Source: Accumulibacter sp031732795 (lineage in GTDB: Bacteria > Pseudomonadota > Gammaproteobacteria > Burkholderiales > Rhodocyclaceae). From it: a stretch of DNA of 64,000 nt. Both the position numbers and the translations under genes were made by a program. The stretch covers positions 13,886 through 77,885 of the forward strand of contig JAVMKC010000077.1 in the NCBI GenBank assembly GCA_031732795.1. Direction: 5' to 3'. Of this stretch, positions 1 to 9,200 are shown one piece after another. Position 1 is the stretch's first letter; each line of letters starts with the position of its first letter. A model generated the notes under the pieces. It was not told where the DNA came from. It did no database searches and worked only from the letters and a program-made list of their open reading frames with translations.

Positions 1-84
1 CGCCTTTTCGAAAGCCGCCTTGAGCAAGCGTCGCGCCGGGTCGGCGTCGTCGACGATAAAGATCCGGTGACCGTTGTCTCCCAT
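1..84 (-). CDS. Response regulator receiver domain, N-terminal fragment
   Basis: Only the first 28 codons lie in the window; the gene continues past its left edge. The reading starts MGDNGHRIFIVDDADPARRL. The hydrophobic strand followed by VDDAD is the phospho-acceptor pocket typical of CheY-like receiver domains, and the downstream ARRLLKAAFE resembles their first helix. The output domain is not visible, so its target cannot be named. The ATG is at 84-82. Confidence 0.6.
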   Translation of the reverse strand, partial: MGDNGHRIFIVDDADPARRLLKAAFEKA

Positions 85-487
85 GACCGTCTTCTCCTGA
101 AATCGAGCGCGAGTCCGTGAAACCCGCATCGTTTTGAGTATAGACGGTGATTTAAACAACAAAAGCCAAAGGGGCATTGCTGACGAATGGCTGAAAAATT
201 CACAGCGGATCGAGGGGCGGGAGGGAACGGGGGTTCCGACACCAAGACAGCGTGCTCCGCACAGTCGGCAAACGCTGGTCTGCGGCAGATCATTGGTCGT
301 GGCTTGAGCGGCGGACGATTCCATGGCTGGATTTCGCGCAGCGAGGGGGCTTGTCGTCTTTGAAGCGTCTTATCGTTCGCCCGCACACGACACGGAAGCG
401 TTCTGGACAGTCAACGCCCCGCCCCTTCCGCAGCAGACCTGTCACCCGAAACAATACCCTGGGCAACGCGCCGCCGGCGCTTACGCG
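85..487. other. Intergenic stretch, no gene seen
   Basis: About 400 bases separate the response-regulator start from the lolD stop. Long plus-strand open frames cross it, but they continue as antisense reading of lolD and show no recognisable protein. The AT-rich part near 130-190 could hold the regulator's promoter; no clear -35/-10 pair was found. Confidence 0.4.
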
Positions 488-1183
488 TCAATCCAACGGT
501 GCGTCGCTGGTGATCAGCTTGCCGTCGCGCAAAGTCAGGATGCGTCCGGCACGCGCCGCCAACGCCGGATCGTGTGTGACGATGACGAAACTGGTGCGCC
601 GCGATCGGTTGAGTTCGAGCATCAGGTCGAAGACATCGGCGGCCGTCTGACGGTCGAGGTTGCCGGTCGGCTCATCGGCGAGCACGCACGCCGGTTCGGT
701 GACCAGGGCCCGGGCGATTGCCGCTCGTTGCCGTTCGCCGCCGGAGAGTTCGGCCGGCGTGTGCTGCAGACGATGGCTCAAGCCGACTTCAGCCAGCATC
801 GCCGCCGCGCGCGCCTCGGCTTCGGGCCGGGCCAGGCGGCGGATGTACAGCGGCATGGCCACGTTCTCCAGCGCGCTGAATTCGGCGAGCAGATGATGGA
901 ACTGATAGACGAAACCCAGATGGCGATTCCGCAGCAGACCGCGCGCTTGTCCGCCGATGGTTTCCAGGTCATGGCCCATCAACTGAACCTTGCCGCCGCT
1001 GGGCGCGTCGAGGCCGCCGAGCAGATGCAGCAGCGTACTTTTTCCAGAGCCGGAGGCGCCGACGATCGCCACCCGCTCGCCGACGCCGACTTCGAGATCG
1101 ACGCCGAGCAGCACCGGCACGTCGGTATCCCCCTGACGATAGACCTTGTTCAGCCCCTGACAGGCCAGGACCCGCTCACTCAT
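488..1183 (-). CDS. lolD: Lipoprotein-releasing ABC transporter ATP-binding protein LolD
   Basis: ATPase of the LolCDE machine that extracts outer-membrane lipoproteins from the inner membrane and hands them to LolA. The 231-residue protein has Walker A GASGSGKST at about 42-50, signature LSGGERQ and Walker B VLADEPTGNLD, and the usual LolD length. The ATG at 1183 is chosen over an upstream in-frame start because SERVLACQGLNKVY is the usual N-terminus and because it overlaps the lolC stop by 8 bases (ATGAGTGA), indicating translational coupling. It is the second gene of a minus-strand lolC-lolD pair. Confidence 0.93.
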   Translation of the reverse strand: MSERVLACQGLNKVYRQGDTDVPVLLGVDLEVGVGERVAIVGASGSGKSTLLHLLGGLDAPSGGKVQLMGHDLETIGGQARGLLRNRHLGFVYQFHHLLAEFSALENVAMPLYIRRLARPEAEARAAAMLAEVGLSHRLQHTPAELSGGERQRAAIARALVTEPACVLADEPTGNLDRQTAADVFDLMLELNRSRRTSFVIVTHDPALAARAGRILTLRDGKLITSDAPLD

Positions 1184-2423
1184 AGCGCAGCGCCGCCGCC
1201 GGGTTGACACGCGCCGCGCGCCAACTGGGGTAGATCGTCGCCACCAGAGCCAGCACGAAAGCAACGCCGGTGATCGTCGTCACGTCGCCCCACTGCAGCT
1301 CGGAAGGCAGATTCGAGATGTAATAGACCTCTTTCGACAGAAACTGAGTGCCGAGCATCCGTTCGATGAACGGCACCACCACGTCGACATTGAGCGCCAG
1401 CGTGACACCGCCGGCAATGCCCAGGCCGAGCCCGATGAAGCCGATCAGTGCGCCCTGAACGATGAACACGGCCATGATGCTGCCCGGGCTGGCGCCTAGC
1501 GTGCGCAAAATGGCGATATCGGATTGCTTGTCGGTCACCGCCATCACCAGGGTCGACACGATGTTGAACGCGGCGACGGCGATGATCAACGACAGGATGA
1601 TGAACATCATGTTCTTTTCGATCTGCACCGCCCGGAAGAAATTGGCGTGACTGCGCGTCCAGTCGCTGATATAGGCGTCGGTGCGCAAGGTGCCGGCCAG
1701 CGCCCGCGCCACCGCCGGCGCCTTGAACAGATCATCGAGCTTCAAGCGTACCCCCGACACGCGGTCGTCGAGACGATAGAGCAATTGCGCATCCTCGAGG
1801 CGGATCAAGGCCAGCCCGCTGTCGTATTCGAACATGCCGACTTCGAAAATACCGGCGACGGTGAATGTTTTCAGCCGCGGCACGACACCCGCCGGCGTGA
1901 CCACGCCTTGCGGCGCGATCAACGTCACCCGGTCGCCGACGAAGACCCCCAGGGCGCGCGCCAATTCCGAGCCGAGGATGATGTTGAAACTATCCGGCTG
2001 CAAAGCGTCGAGTTGTCCGCTCTTGATATGCGGCCTGAAATCGGCAACCTTGTCTTCCTGATCGGGCAGAATGCCGCGGACCATCGCCCCGCGCACGGCC
2101 TGTCCGTACGCGAGCATGCCCTGCGCCTGCACGTAAGGCGCCGCGGCGAGCACGTTCGGCTGCGTTGCCGCATCGGCGGCGACCGCTTGCCAACCGCTGA
2201 TCTCACCGTCGGCCCCGGTGATCTGCACGTGCGAGACCACCGCCAGAATCCGCGAGCGCAATTCGGTCTGAAAACCGTTCATCACCGACAACACGACGAT
2301 CAAGGCGGCGACGCCGAGCGCGATTCCGACCATCGAAATCAACGAGATGAAGGAAATGAAGTGGTTGTGCTTCTTGGCCCGCGTATAGCGTAGACCGATC
2401 GACAGTTCGTAAGGCAGGGCCAT
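1176..2423 (-). CDS. lolC: Lipoprotein-releasing system permease LolC/LolE type
   Basis: Inner-membrane permease subunit working with LolD. The 415-residue protein has the FtsX/MacB-type layout: one TM helix near residues 25-50, a large periplasmic domain, then three TM helices in the last 150 residues. The start MALPYELSIGLRYTRAKK at 2423 fits family members better than an ATG ten codons upstream. Only one permease gene accompanies lolD, so it may serve both LolC and LolE roles as a homodimer; that is inference. It is followed directly by lolD. Confidence 0.9.
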   Translation of the reverse strand: MALPYELSIGLRYTRAKKHNHFISFISLISMVGIALGVAALIVVLSVMNGFQTELRSRILAVVSHVQITGADGEISGWQAVAADAATQPNVLAAAPYVQAQGMLAYGQAVRGAMVRGILPDQEDKVADFRPHIKSGQLDALQPDSFNIILGSELARALGVFVGDRVTLIAPQGVVTPAGVVPRLKTFTVAGIFEVGMFEYDSGLALIRLEDAQLLYRLDDRVSGVRLKLDDLFKAPAVARALAGTLRTDAYISDWTRSHANFFRAVQIEKNMMFIILSLIIAVAAFNIVSTLVMAVTDKQSDIAILRTLGASPGSIMAVFIVQGALIGFIGLGLGIAGGVTLALNVDVVVPFIERMLGTQFLSKEVYYISNLPSELQWGDVTTITGVAFVLALVATIYPSWRAARVNPAAALRYE

Positions 2424-2576
2424 CAGCGGCAGGCAGACAAGTATGACGAACATCGCCCGACGGCACGCCGAGCGGATAAAATCGTTATCCTACACGTTTC
2501 CCGCTCCTGCCGCCGTCTGACGGCACTGCGCCTTTCGCTTGGCGTCGAACCGCCGCCGTTTTCCGATTCCGCACCG

Positions 2577-3632
2577 ATGCACCTCACCATCGTCGTTCCC
2601 GAACTGATCTGGCCCGAGCCGGATGACCGCAGCACGCTCGACGCGCTCGACTGTCCGGCGCTGACCACCCTGCTGGCGCGCAGTCACCTGCGCCGCCGGC
2701 CACCGCAATCGTTCGAAGCGACGCTCACCGATACCTTCGGTCAAACCGACGGTGTCGGCTACGCCGCTTTGCGTCTGCTCGGCGAAGAGAATCCCCCGAC
2801 GATTGGCGAAGCGTGCTGGCTGTGCGCCGACCCGGTGCATCTGCGTCTGCACCAGGAGCAGTTGATTCTCGCCGACGGCAGCCATCTGGCCGTCACAGCG
2901 GCCGAAGCCCGGGCGGTCGTCGATGAACTCAACCGTCAGTTCGCTGACAGTGGCCATTTTCATCTCGGCGCCGCCGACCGCTGGTATCTGCGTTTGCCCG
3001 CGGACGCGCTGCCCGGCCGCCTCGAGGTCGTACCGCTTTCCGCGGTCAGCGGCCGGCGCGTCGGACGACAATTGCCCGAAACGGCCGAGTGGCGCGGGTT
3101 GCGCTGCCTGCTCAATGAATTGCAGATGGTTCTGCACGATCATCCGGTCAATCAGCGGCGCGAGGAACTGGCGCAACCGACGATCAACAGTCTCTGGTTG
3201 TGGGGCGGCGGCGCGCCGCCGGCAGCGATTCCCCCCGGATTCGCCGGCGTATGGGGCAATGTGCCGCTGATGAACGGTTTGGCACGCCATTATGCGATTC
3301 CGCAGCATGCACTGCCCGCCCAGGCCGAGGACTTGCTGAGCCAGACGCCTCACGGCAGCCGGCAACTGCTGCTGCTCGACAGCCTGGCCGCGCCGGTGCA
3401 CTATCAGGACGGCCCGGCTTACCGCGACGCCTTGCTCGACCTGGAAAAACACTGGTTCGCCCCGCTGCGGCAGGCGCTCGCCAGCCGTCGCCTGAGCAGC
3501 CTGCGCCTTGAGGCCTCGACCGCTTATGCTGCGCTGAGTTGGCATGGCCGTCCGATCGACCAGTGGCGTTTATGGCAACGGCCGGTAACTCTGGCCGCTA
3601 CTGCCCGGGCGCTGGCGCAAAGCGACGCATGA
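2577..3632 (+). CDS. RpfE-like conserved protein upstream of recJ
   Basis: A 351-residue soluble protein beginning MHLTIVVPELIWPEPDD. It resembles the RpfE-type proteins, sometimes annotated as phosphoglycerate-mutase-like, encoded immediately before recJ in many beta- and gammaproteobacteria, including the Xanthomonas rpf cluster. No signal peptide or TM segment is visible. Its stop overlaps the recJ start as ATGA, so the two are probably translated together. The biochemical function is not established, and the family call rests on remembered gene order plus the N-terminal pattern. Confidence 0.65.
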   Translation: MHLTIVVPELIWPEPDDRSTLDALDCPALTTLLARSHLRRRPPQSFEATLTDTFGQTDGVGYAALRLLGEENPPTIGEACWLCADPVHLRLHQEQLILADGSHLAVTAAEARAVVDELNRQFADSGHFHLGAADRWYLRLPADALPGRLEVVPLSAVSGRRVGRQLPETAEWRGLRCLLNELQMVLHDHPVNQRREELAQPTINSLWLWGGGAPPAAIPPGFAGVWGNVPLMNGLARHYAIPQHALPAQAEDLLSQTPHGSRQLLLLDSLAAPVHYQDGPAYRDALLDLEKHWFAPLRQALASRRLSSLRLEASTAYAALSWHGRPIDQWRLWQRPVTLAATARALAQSDA

Positions 3633-5359
3633 TCCACGTCTGCCGTCGCCGCGTCGCGCCGCGTACCCAATGGCAACTCGAACAGCAAGGACTGCCGTCC
3701 CTGCTGGCGCGGATCTACGCCGGCCGCGGCATCGTCGAGCGTCAGGAACTGGATTACTCCTGGCCGGCGTTATTACCGCCCGCCCGTCTGACGAATGCCG
3801 CCGCCGCCGCCGTGCTGCTCGCCGACGCCATCGCCCGGCACGCCCGGATCCTGATCGTCGCTGACTACGATTGCGACGGCGCCACCGCCTGTGCGGTCGG
3901 CATCCGTGCGCTGCGCGCTTGCGGCGCGCGTGTCGATTATCTGGTGCCGAACCGTTTCACCTGCGGTTATGGATTGTCACCGGATGTCGTCGATCTCGCT
4001 GCCGCTCGCCGGCCGGATCTGATCGTCACCGTCGACAACGGTATCAGCAGCGTCGACGGCGTCGCCCGCGCCAGGCAGTACGGCATTGCCACGCTGATCA
4101 CCGATCATCATCTGCCCGGCGAGCACTTGCCCGACGCCGACTGCCTGGTCAACCCTAACCTGCCGTATTGCGATTTTCCGAGCAAAACGCTGGCCGGTGT
4201 CGGGGTGATGTTCTACGTCATGCTCGCGTTGCGCGCCGAATTACGTTCCCGACAATGGTTTTCCGCCGCCAGTGGACGACAGGAGCCGCGGCTCGCCGAA
4301 TTACTCGACCTGGTGGCGCTGGGTACCGTCGCCGACGTCGTCCCGCTCGATCGCAACAACCGCATCCTGGTCAGTCAGGGGCTGCAGCGCATCCGCCAAG
4401 GACGGCTGACCCCCGGCGTCCGCGCCTTGTTCCGCGCCGCAGGCCGTTTGCCGACGCAAGCGACATCGGTTGATCTCGGCTTTTTGATCGGCCCCCGGAT
4501 CAACGCCGCCGGCCGCCTCGCCGACATGTCGCTGGGTATCGAGTGCCTGATCACCGATGACGAGAACCGGGCAATGAACATCGCCCAGCAACTCGACACG
4601 CTCAACCGCGAACGGCGGCAGATCGAAGCCGAAATGCAGCAGCAGGCGCTGAACCAGCTAGCCGGCACTCACGGGTCTGTCGACGAACTGGCCAACGACC
4701 CGACCGCCGCGCTGACCTTGTTCGACGATGAATGGCATCAAGGTGTCGTCGGGCTGGTCGCGGCACGGATCAAGGAGCGGGTGCACCGTCCGGTTTTTGC
4801 TTTCGCCCGCGGTGAAAACGGCGAACTCAAAGGGTCTGGACGCTCGATTCCCGGACTGCATCTGCGTGATGCGCTCGACTTGCTCGCCAAACGCGCCCCG
4901 GGTCTGTTGCTCCGGTTCGGGGGACATGCCATGGCCGCCGGGGTCACCGTGCGCGAAAACGATCTGCCGATATTTCGGGAACTGTTTGCGCAAACGGTCG
5001 ACCCGCTGCTCTCCCCGGCCGACCGCACGCGGACATTGGAAACCGACGGCGCTCTGCCAACCGCCTGTTACTCCTTGTCCACCGCCCGCCTGCTCGACAG
5101 CGAGGTCTGGGGGCAACACTTCCCCGGACCGCTGTTCGACGATGAATTCATCGTCGACAGCCAGCGGATTCTCAAGGACAAACATCTCAAGCTGCGCCTG
5201 CGCAAAGGCGCTCAAGCCGTAGACGCCATCCAGTTCAATTTTAAGAAGCCCCCGGGATCGACGATCCATGCCGTCTATCGGCTGGCGATCAACGAATTCA
5301 ACGGTGTGCAATCCGCGCAGTTGATGATCGAGCATCTGGAGAACATCGACGCTTGCTGA
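3629..5359 (+). CDS. recJ: Single-stranded-DNA-specific exonuclease RecJ
   Basis: 5'-3' ssDNA exonuclease acting in RecF-pathway recombination and mismatch repair. The 576-residue protein has DHH-family metal motifs: DYDCDG at about 79-84, DNG at about 136-138 and TDHH at about 158-161, plus the DHHA1 motif GGHAMAAG in the second half and a C-terminal OB-like region. The ATG at 3629 (MIHVCRRRV) is preferred over an in-frame start 30 codons upstream because it makes a 4-base ATGA overlap with the preceding gene and gives the usual RecJ length. Confidence 0.95.
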   Translation: MIHVCRRRVAPRTQWQLEQQGLPSLLARIYAGRGIVERQELDYSWPALLPPARLTNAAAAAVLLADAIARHARILIVADYDCDGATACAVGIRALRACGARVDYLVPNRFTCGYGLSPDVVDLAAARRPDLIVTVDNGISSVDGVARARQYGIATLITDHHLPGEHLPDADCLVNPNLPYCDFPSKTLAGVGVMFYVMLALRAELRSRQWFSAASGRQEPRLAELLDLVALGTVADVVPLDRNNRILVSQGLQRIRQGRLTPGVRALFRAAGRLPTQATSVDLGFLIGPRINAAGRLADMSLGIECLITDDENRAMNIAQQLDTLNRERRQIEAEMQQQALNQLAGTHGSVDELANDPTAALTLFDDEWHQGVVGLVAARIKERVHRPVFAFARGENGELKGSGRSIPGLHLRDALDLLAKRAPGLLLRFGGHAMAAGVTVRENDLPIFRELFAQTVDPLLSPADRTRTLETDGALPTACYSLSTARLLDSEVWGQHFPGPLFDDEFIVDSQRILKDKHLKLRLRKGAQAVDAIQFNFKKPPGSTIHAVYRLAINEFNGVQSAQLMIEHLENIDAC

Positions 5360-5394
5360 TCGTTCAAGCTCGTCTCGACACGCCGTTTCACCGG

Positions 5395-6207
5395 TCAATA
5401 ATGCGCTTTGCCGCTGGTCGGCGTCGGGCGATTGAGCACTGAAAAATCAACTTCAACCCTCATCTGACTCTTCACCGGCCGGCCACCGCGCAAAGCCGGT
5501 GAAAAACGCGCCCGGGAAAACGCAGAGATCGCCGCCTGCTCGAAAAACCCTGACGGTATCGCCTGACTGACCAGGACCTCCCGAACGACGCCGTATTCGT
5601 CGATGAACAATTGCAAAACCACCCGTCCCGATTGTCCTCCCGCTGACTCGGGGTACTCGATGACGATTTCGGACAACGGCCCGGCCTTGCTGTCGAGCAG
5701 GGAAGTCGGCAAATAGCCGGCACGTCTGGCGGCCGCTTCCACCGTTTCCTGGGACGGCAAGGCATCAGGACTGTCGGCGGCCGTGGCAGGTGGGGCGGGA
5801 GGTGCGGGAGAGGTGGGAGGGGCAGGAGACGGTGGCCTGAACGCCGCATCGGGCTGAGCCGGCGCCATACGTACGGCTTGCTCGACGACGTGATCGGCAA
5901 CGACAGGGAGCGGCGTTTCTGCCACCTTCTCGGGTAGCGGCGTTTGGTTGTTGGGGTGGATTTCTGCTCTCGGAATCGCTGGGTCGCTGGTCGTCAGAGA
6001 AGGCGATGGCTCGATGACAACCGGCTCCACTGGCGACAAGACACGTTGCGACGCTTGCAACCGTCCATTCAGTCGCAAGGTCGCTTTTGCGACCGCCAAA
6101 CTCTCACCCGTGGCGAAAGGATCTCCACCACCGACGTGTCCCGGCCCGCTCAGCAAAACCAAGAGCATCAGGTGCAGCCCCAGCGAGCCGACGAGCGCCA
6201 GGCGCAA
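5395..6207 (-). CDS. TonB-family energy-transducer protein
   Basis: The C-terminal 80 residues have the TonB fold pattern (SGRVVLQLFIDEYGVVREV, then FSRARFSPALRGGRPVKSQM). The middle is Pro/Ala-rich, as in periplasm-spanning TonB linkers, and the N-terminus has one hydrophobic helix (LALVGSLGLHLMLLVLL). Such proteins couple inner-membrane proton motive force to outer-membrane receptors. The open frame extends to an ATG at 6267, but a near-perfect intrinsic terminator lies inside that extension and that ATG has no ribosome-binding site. I therefore favour the TTG at 6207, just before the TM helix; this start is uncertain. No ExbBD genes are adjacent. Confidence 0.75.
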   Translation of the reverse strand: MRLALVGSLGLHLMLLVLLSGPGHVGGGDPFATGESLAVAKATLRLNGRLQASQRVLSPVEPVVIEPSPSLTTSDPAIPRAEIHPNNQTPLPEKVAETPLPVVADHVVEQAVRMAPAQPDAAFRPPSPAPPTSPAPPAPPATAADSPDALPSQETVEAAARRAGYLPTSLLDSKAGPLSEIVIEYPESAGGQSGRVVLQLFIDEYGVVREVLVSQAIPSGFFEQAAISAFSRARFSPALRGGRPVKSQMRVEVDFSVLNRPTPTSGKAHY

Positions 6208-6217
6208 ACGACATCCG

Positions 6218-6247
6218 AAAAAAACCGGGCGGATCGAATCCGCCCGG
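6218..6247 (-). terminator. Intrinsic terminator of the pilus operon
   Basis: A perfect 10-bp stem (CCGGGCGGAT / ATCCGCCCGG, 6225-6247) with a 3-base loop is followed in the minus direction by seven T. It begins about 40 bases after the pilY1 stop codon, where an operon terminator is expected. It also falls inside the longest reading of the tonB-like frame, which bears on that gene's start. Confidence 0.85.
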
Positions 6248-6289
6248 TCTGCGCAGCGAAAATTCATCGCTGAGATGAAGCGCCGCTTG

Positions 6290-9200
6290 TCAATCGATGA
6301 CTTCTCGCCAACTGACGCGCTTTCCAGAGAGCGGAAGGACGGTTATCGGAATTGGATAAGAACCAGATTCACCACTCGCTCCGGTAACATCGTCTTTGAT
6401 CGTTCCATCTGTCTGGCGGATGATCGTATTGCCGACGCCGAGTGTGGAATCGAAGCGACGGGACGTTGCTTCATCGGCCGAAGTCACGACCGCCATACCG
6501 GTTCGGAAATCGAAAAAGTTCACCCAACCGTAGCCGCCAGTGCTGCACACCGACGTACTCGGCACATTGCTGAGAAAGACGATGGTCCCCATTTGCAGTT
6601 GCGGAGCGACATTGACCCGCTCACCGCTATCGGGCAGATCGATGACCCAACCATTGGTGCCGGTACACGTGCCAGCACAAGCGGTGGTACGGTACGCACT
6701 GGCTCCCTGACCGACCTGAGTGAATTGCAACTGGTTCAAACTGCCCCGCAAGTCGCCATATACCGGGGAACCAGCCAGCGGATCGCGAATCCCGTAAAGC
6801 GACTGCAGTTGGGTATCGGCCAAATCGCCAACTCCCAACAGCCGGCCGGTACCGGCAAAGACCCACGGTTTACCATTGATTTCACCGAGCTCGAGCCGGG
6901 TGCTGATCGGCTGCGGAGTACCCGTCGGGGTTCTGGCCGTCCCCAACAAGGTCGCCTCGAGTCCTGAAGGAGCCAAGTTGTCATTGATGTCGAATCGCCA
7001 GATATTGCCCAGCAGATCGCCACCGTATACCCGGACACTGGTATTGTTGATACTGGCGTCATCGACGAAATTGGTCAAATGAGTCAGCCCACTCGGCGCT
7101 GACGCACTACCCGCATTGGTGGAAATTTTGGCGATCAGCGTGCCATTCGCGGCATTGAGGACGTAGAGATAGCCCTGTCCATCCCCTGTCAGGCTCGGCG
7201 AATTGACGTTGTTCATCCCCGAGGAAACCATTACCACCCAACGGCCATCCTGCAGTTTGGAGATGATCGGCCGGCCGTAACTGTAACCGACATGACAGTC
7301 GCCACTGGCAGTCGCGCTGCCGTCCCAACATGTACTGCTCCAACCAAATTCCCATAATGCCCTGGGATGGGCCGGATCAGTGATGTCGAGAGCATAATAG
7401 CCTTTACCCCCTTTGTTGAGGCCACCGACCAGAATCGTCTTCCATGCCGGTGAACCGCCAGTTCCGGCATTGGCATCGATATCGGCAACCGACGGATTGC
7501 CATCGACGTAGAACTGGTGCGTATTGGAATAATTGTTGTCGGCCAGTTTGAACAGCCGCGGCAATACCAGCCGTGGAATGTGCGCCCACAATTCCTCGCC
7601 ACTGCTGGCGCTCAGCGCATGCAACATGCCATCGTTGGCGCCGGTATAAAGGACGGTTGATCGACCGGCGTTGGCCGTTTTGAATGCCGCATAGCCACTA
7701 TCACCGTACGAGGCACCGGGTGGACCAACATAGACCGGTTGCGAGCCGACGATATCCCCCAAAGCATGGGTACGGCTACGGTAAAGTGTCGTCAGATCGT
7801 TGCTCTTGAAAAGCGCCGGCCCCTCCAGATTATGGTGACCGCGCAGGAAGTTCACCAGATTGGCACCTTGTGCCGCACTACGCTGATTGACCGTGCCGTT
7901 GCTGCCATCGCTCATCGCTGCGTACTGACTGAGCTGAGCGACACTGGCGGCGCCGAAATACGCCTGCTCGTCGGCATTCAACCCGGTGGTGGGCTCCCCC
8001 GTCGGCTGATTCGCGGCGTCGCAGGTACTGGTGTTGTAAGTGAAGGGTGTCAGATTGTTCGTCGCCCCGGCACGGAACAGATAAATCGTCCGTCGGTCGC
8101 AACCGACGCCGACTTTGCTGTCGAGCTGCGACTGCGCACTCCAGATAGGCGAGGTGCTGAGTGTGCCGGTCGCCGGGTCGATGGTATTCGCCTTGACATC
8201 CCCCACCCATTCCTCGGTGACAAACGTGGAACTGTAGATAAAATTATTGTTGGCTACCGGTTGCGCGGTTGACACCGAGGCCGCTGAACCGGCCCCCAGC
8301 CGGGCCAGCACCCCGGCCAACGCTTTTTGCAGACCATCGACCACCGCCACCGGATCGTTGGCGCTGAAATATTGACCACGACCGTTGACCGCCGTATGCC
8401 AGAAATCGTCGATCGAGCGCGGATTGCTATACAGTGTTCCATCGGACGCGTAATTGATGGCCGGGTCGGGCCAGACCGGCCAGCGTTTGGGGGTGCAGTT
8501 CGGATAGCTCGGGTCGGTGCTCGGACAGGTATTGTTGCACGCACCGGTGAGCGGATTGCAACGGATGCGCGCGAAATCACCCACGGCATCGAGCTTGTAG
8601 GTCGGGCTGTAATTGAGGGTGCCGGAGACGCCAAGCGCCAGGGTAAACGTGGTCATGTGTTGATGCGTCGCCCGGTCTTCTTCGGGACCGCTGCCTTTGA
8701 CCCGCACGTCATTGGGCATGTCTGGTCGAAGGTCGTTCACATAGTAGTACTGCGCCACATCGGCCAGCGAATTATGACTTCCTTGCTCCGCGGGAGTATC
8801 CGTCGTACACGGCCACTCGCCACAGCCGCTCGGCGGCAGAACTTCGGCAGCACTGGCGTGCGTATCCGACGGAACGGGGCCGAGGGGGGACGCCAGTGCC
8901 GAGGCGTCGGGATGGCAGATACCGTCGACATTGCTCCATTCGCCATAGGTGTAGACCGGGGACGTTTGAGCGGCGACCGTGCCGCCACTCGACGAAGTCG
9001 TCGATTGAGACGTTCGTAGTCGACGTTGGAGCAAGTGTCCGGGCAAGGGGCTGCACGATGTCGTAGTCCAGCCGTTCGATGCCGACGCGGCGCTCGGCAC
9101 GCAGTTGGCAACTTCGACCGGCGTGGAGCTTTGCCCGGAACAGGTTACCAGCGTGAAATTATTGCTTGCCGACGGTGATTCAGGCGTGCAACTGCCCACC

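Noticed and set aside
323..1207. 294-codon plus-strand frame
   Set aside because: Antisense of lolD and its downstream region; no start signal or recognisable content.
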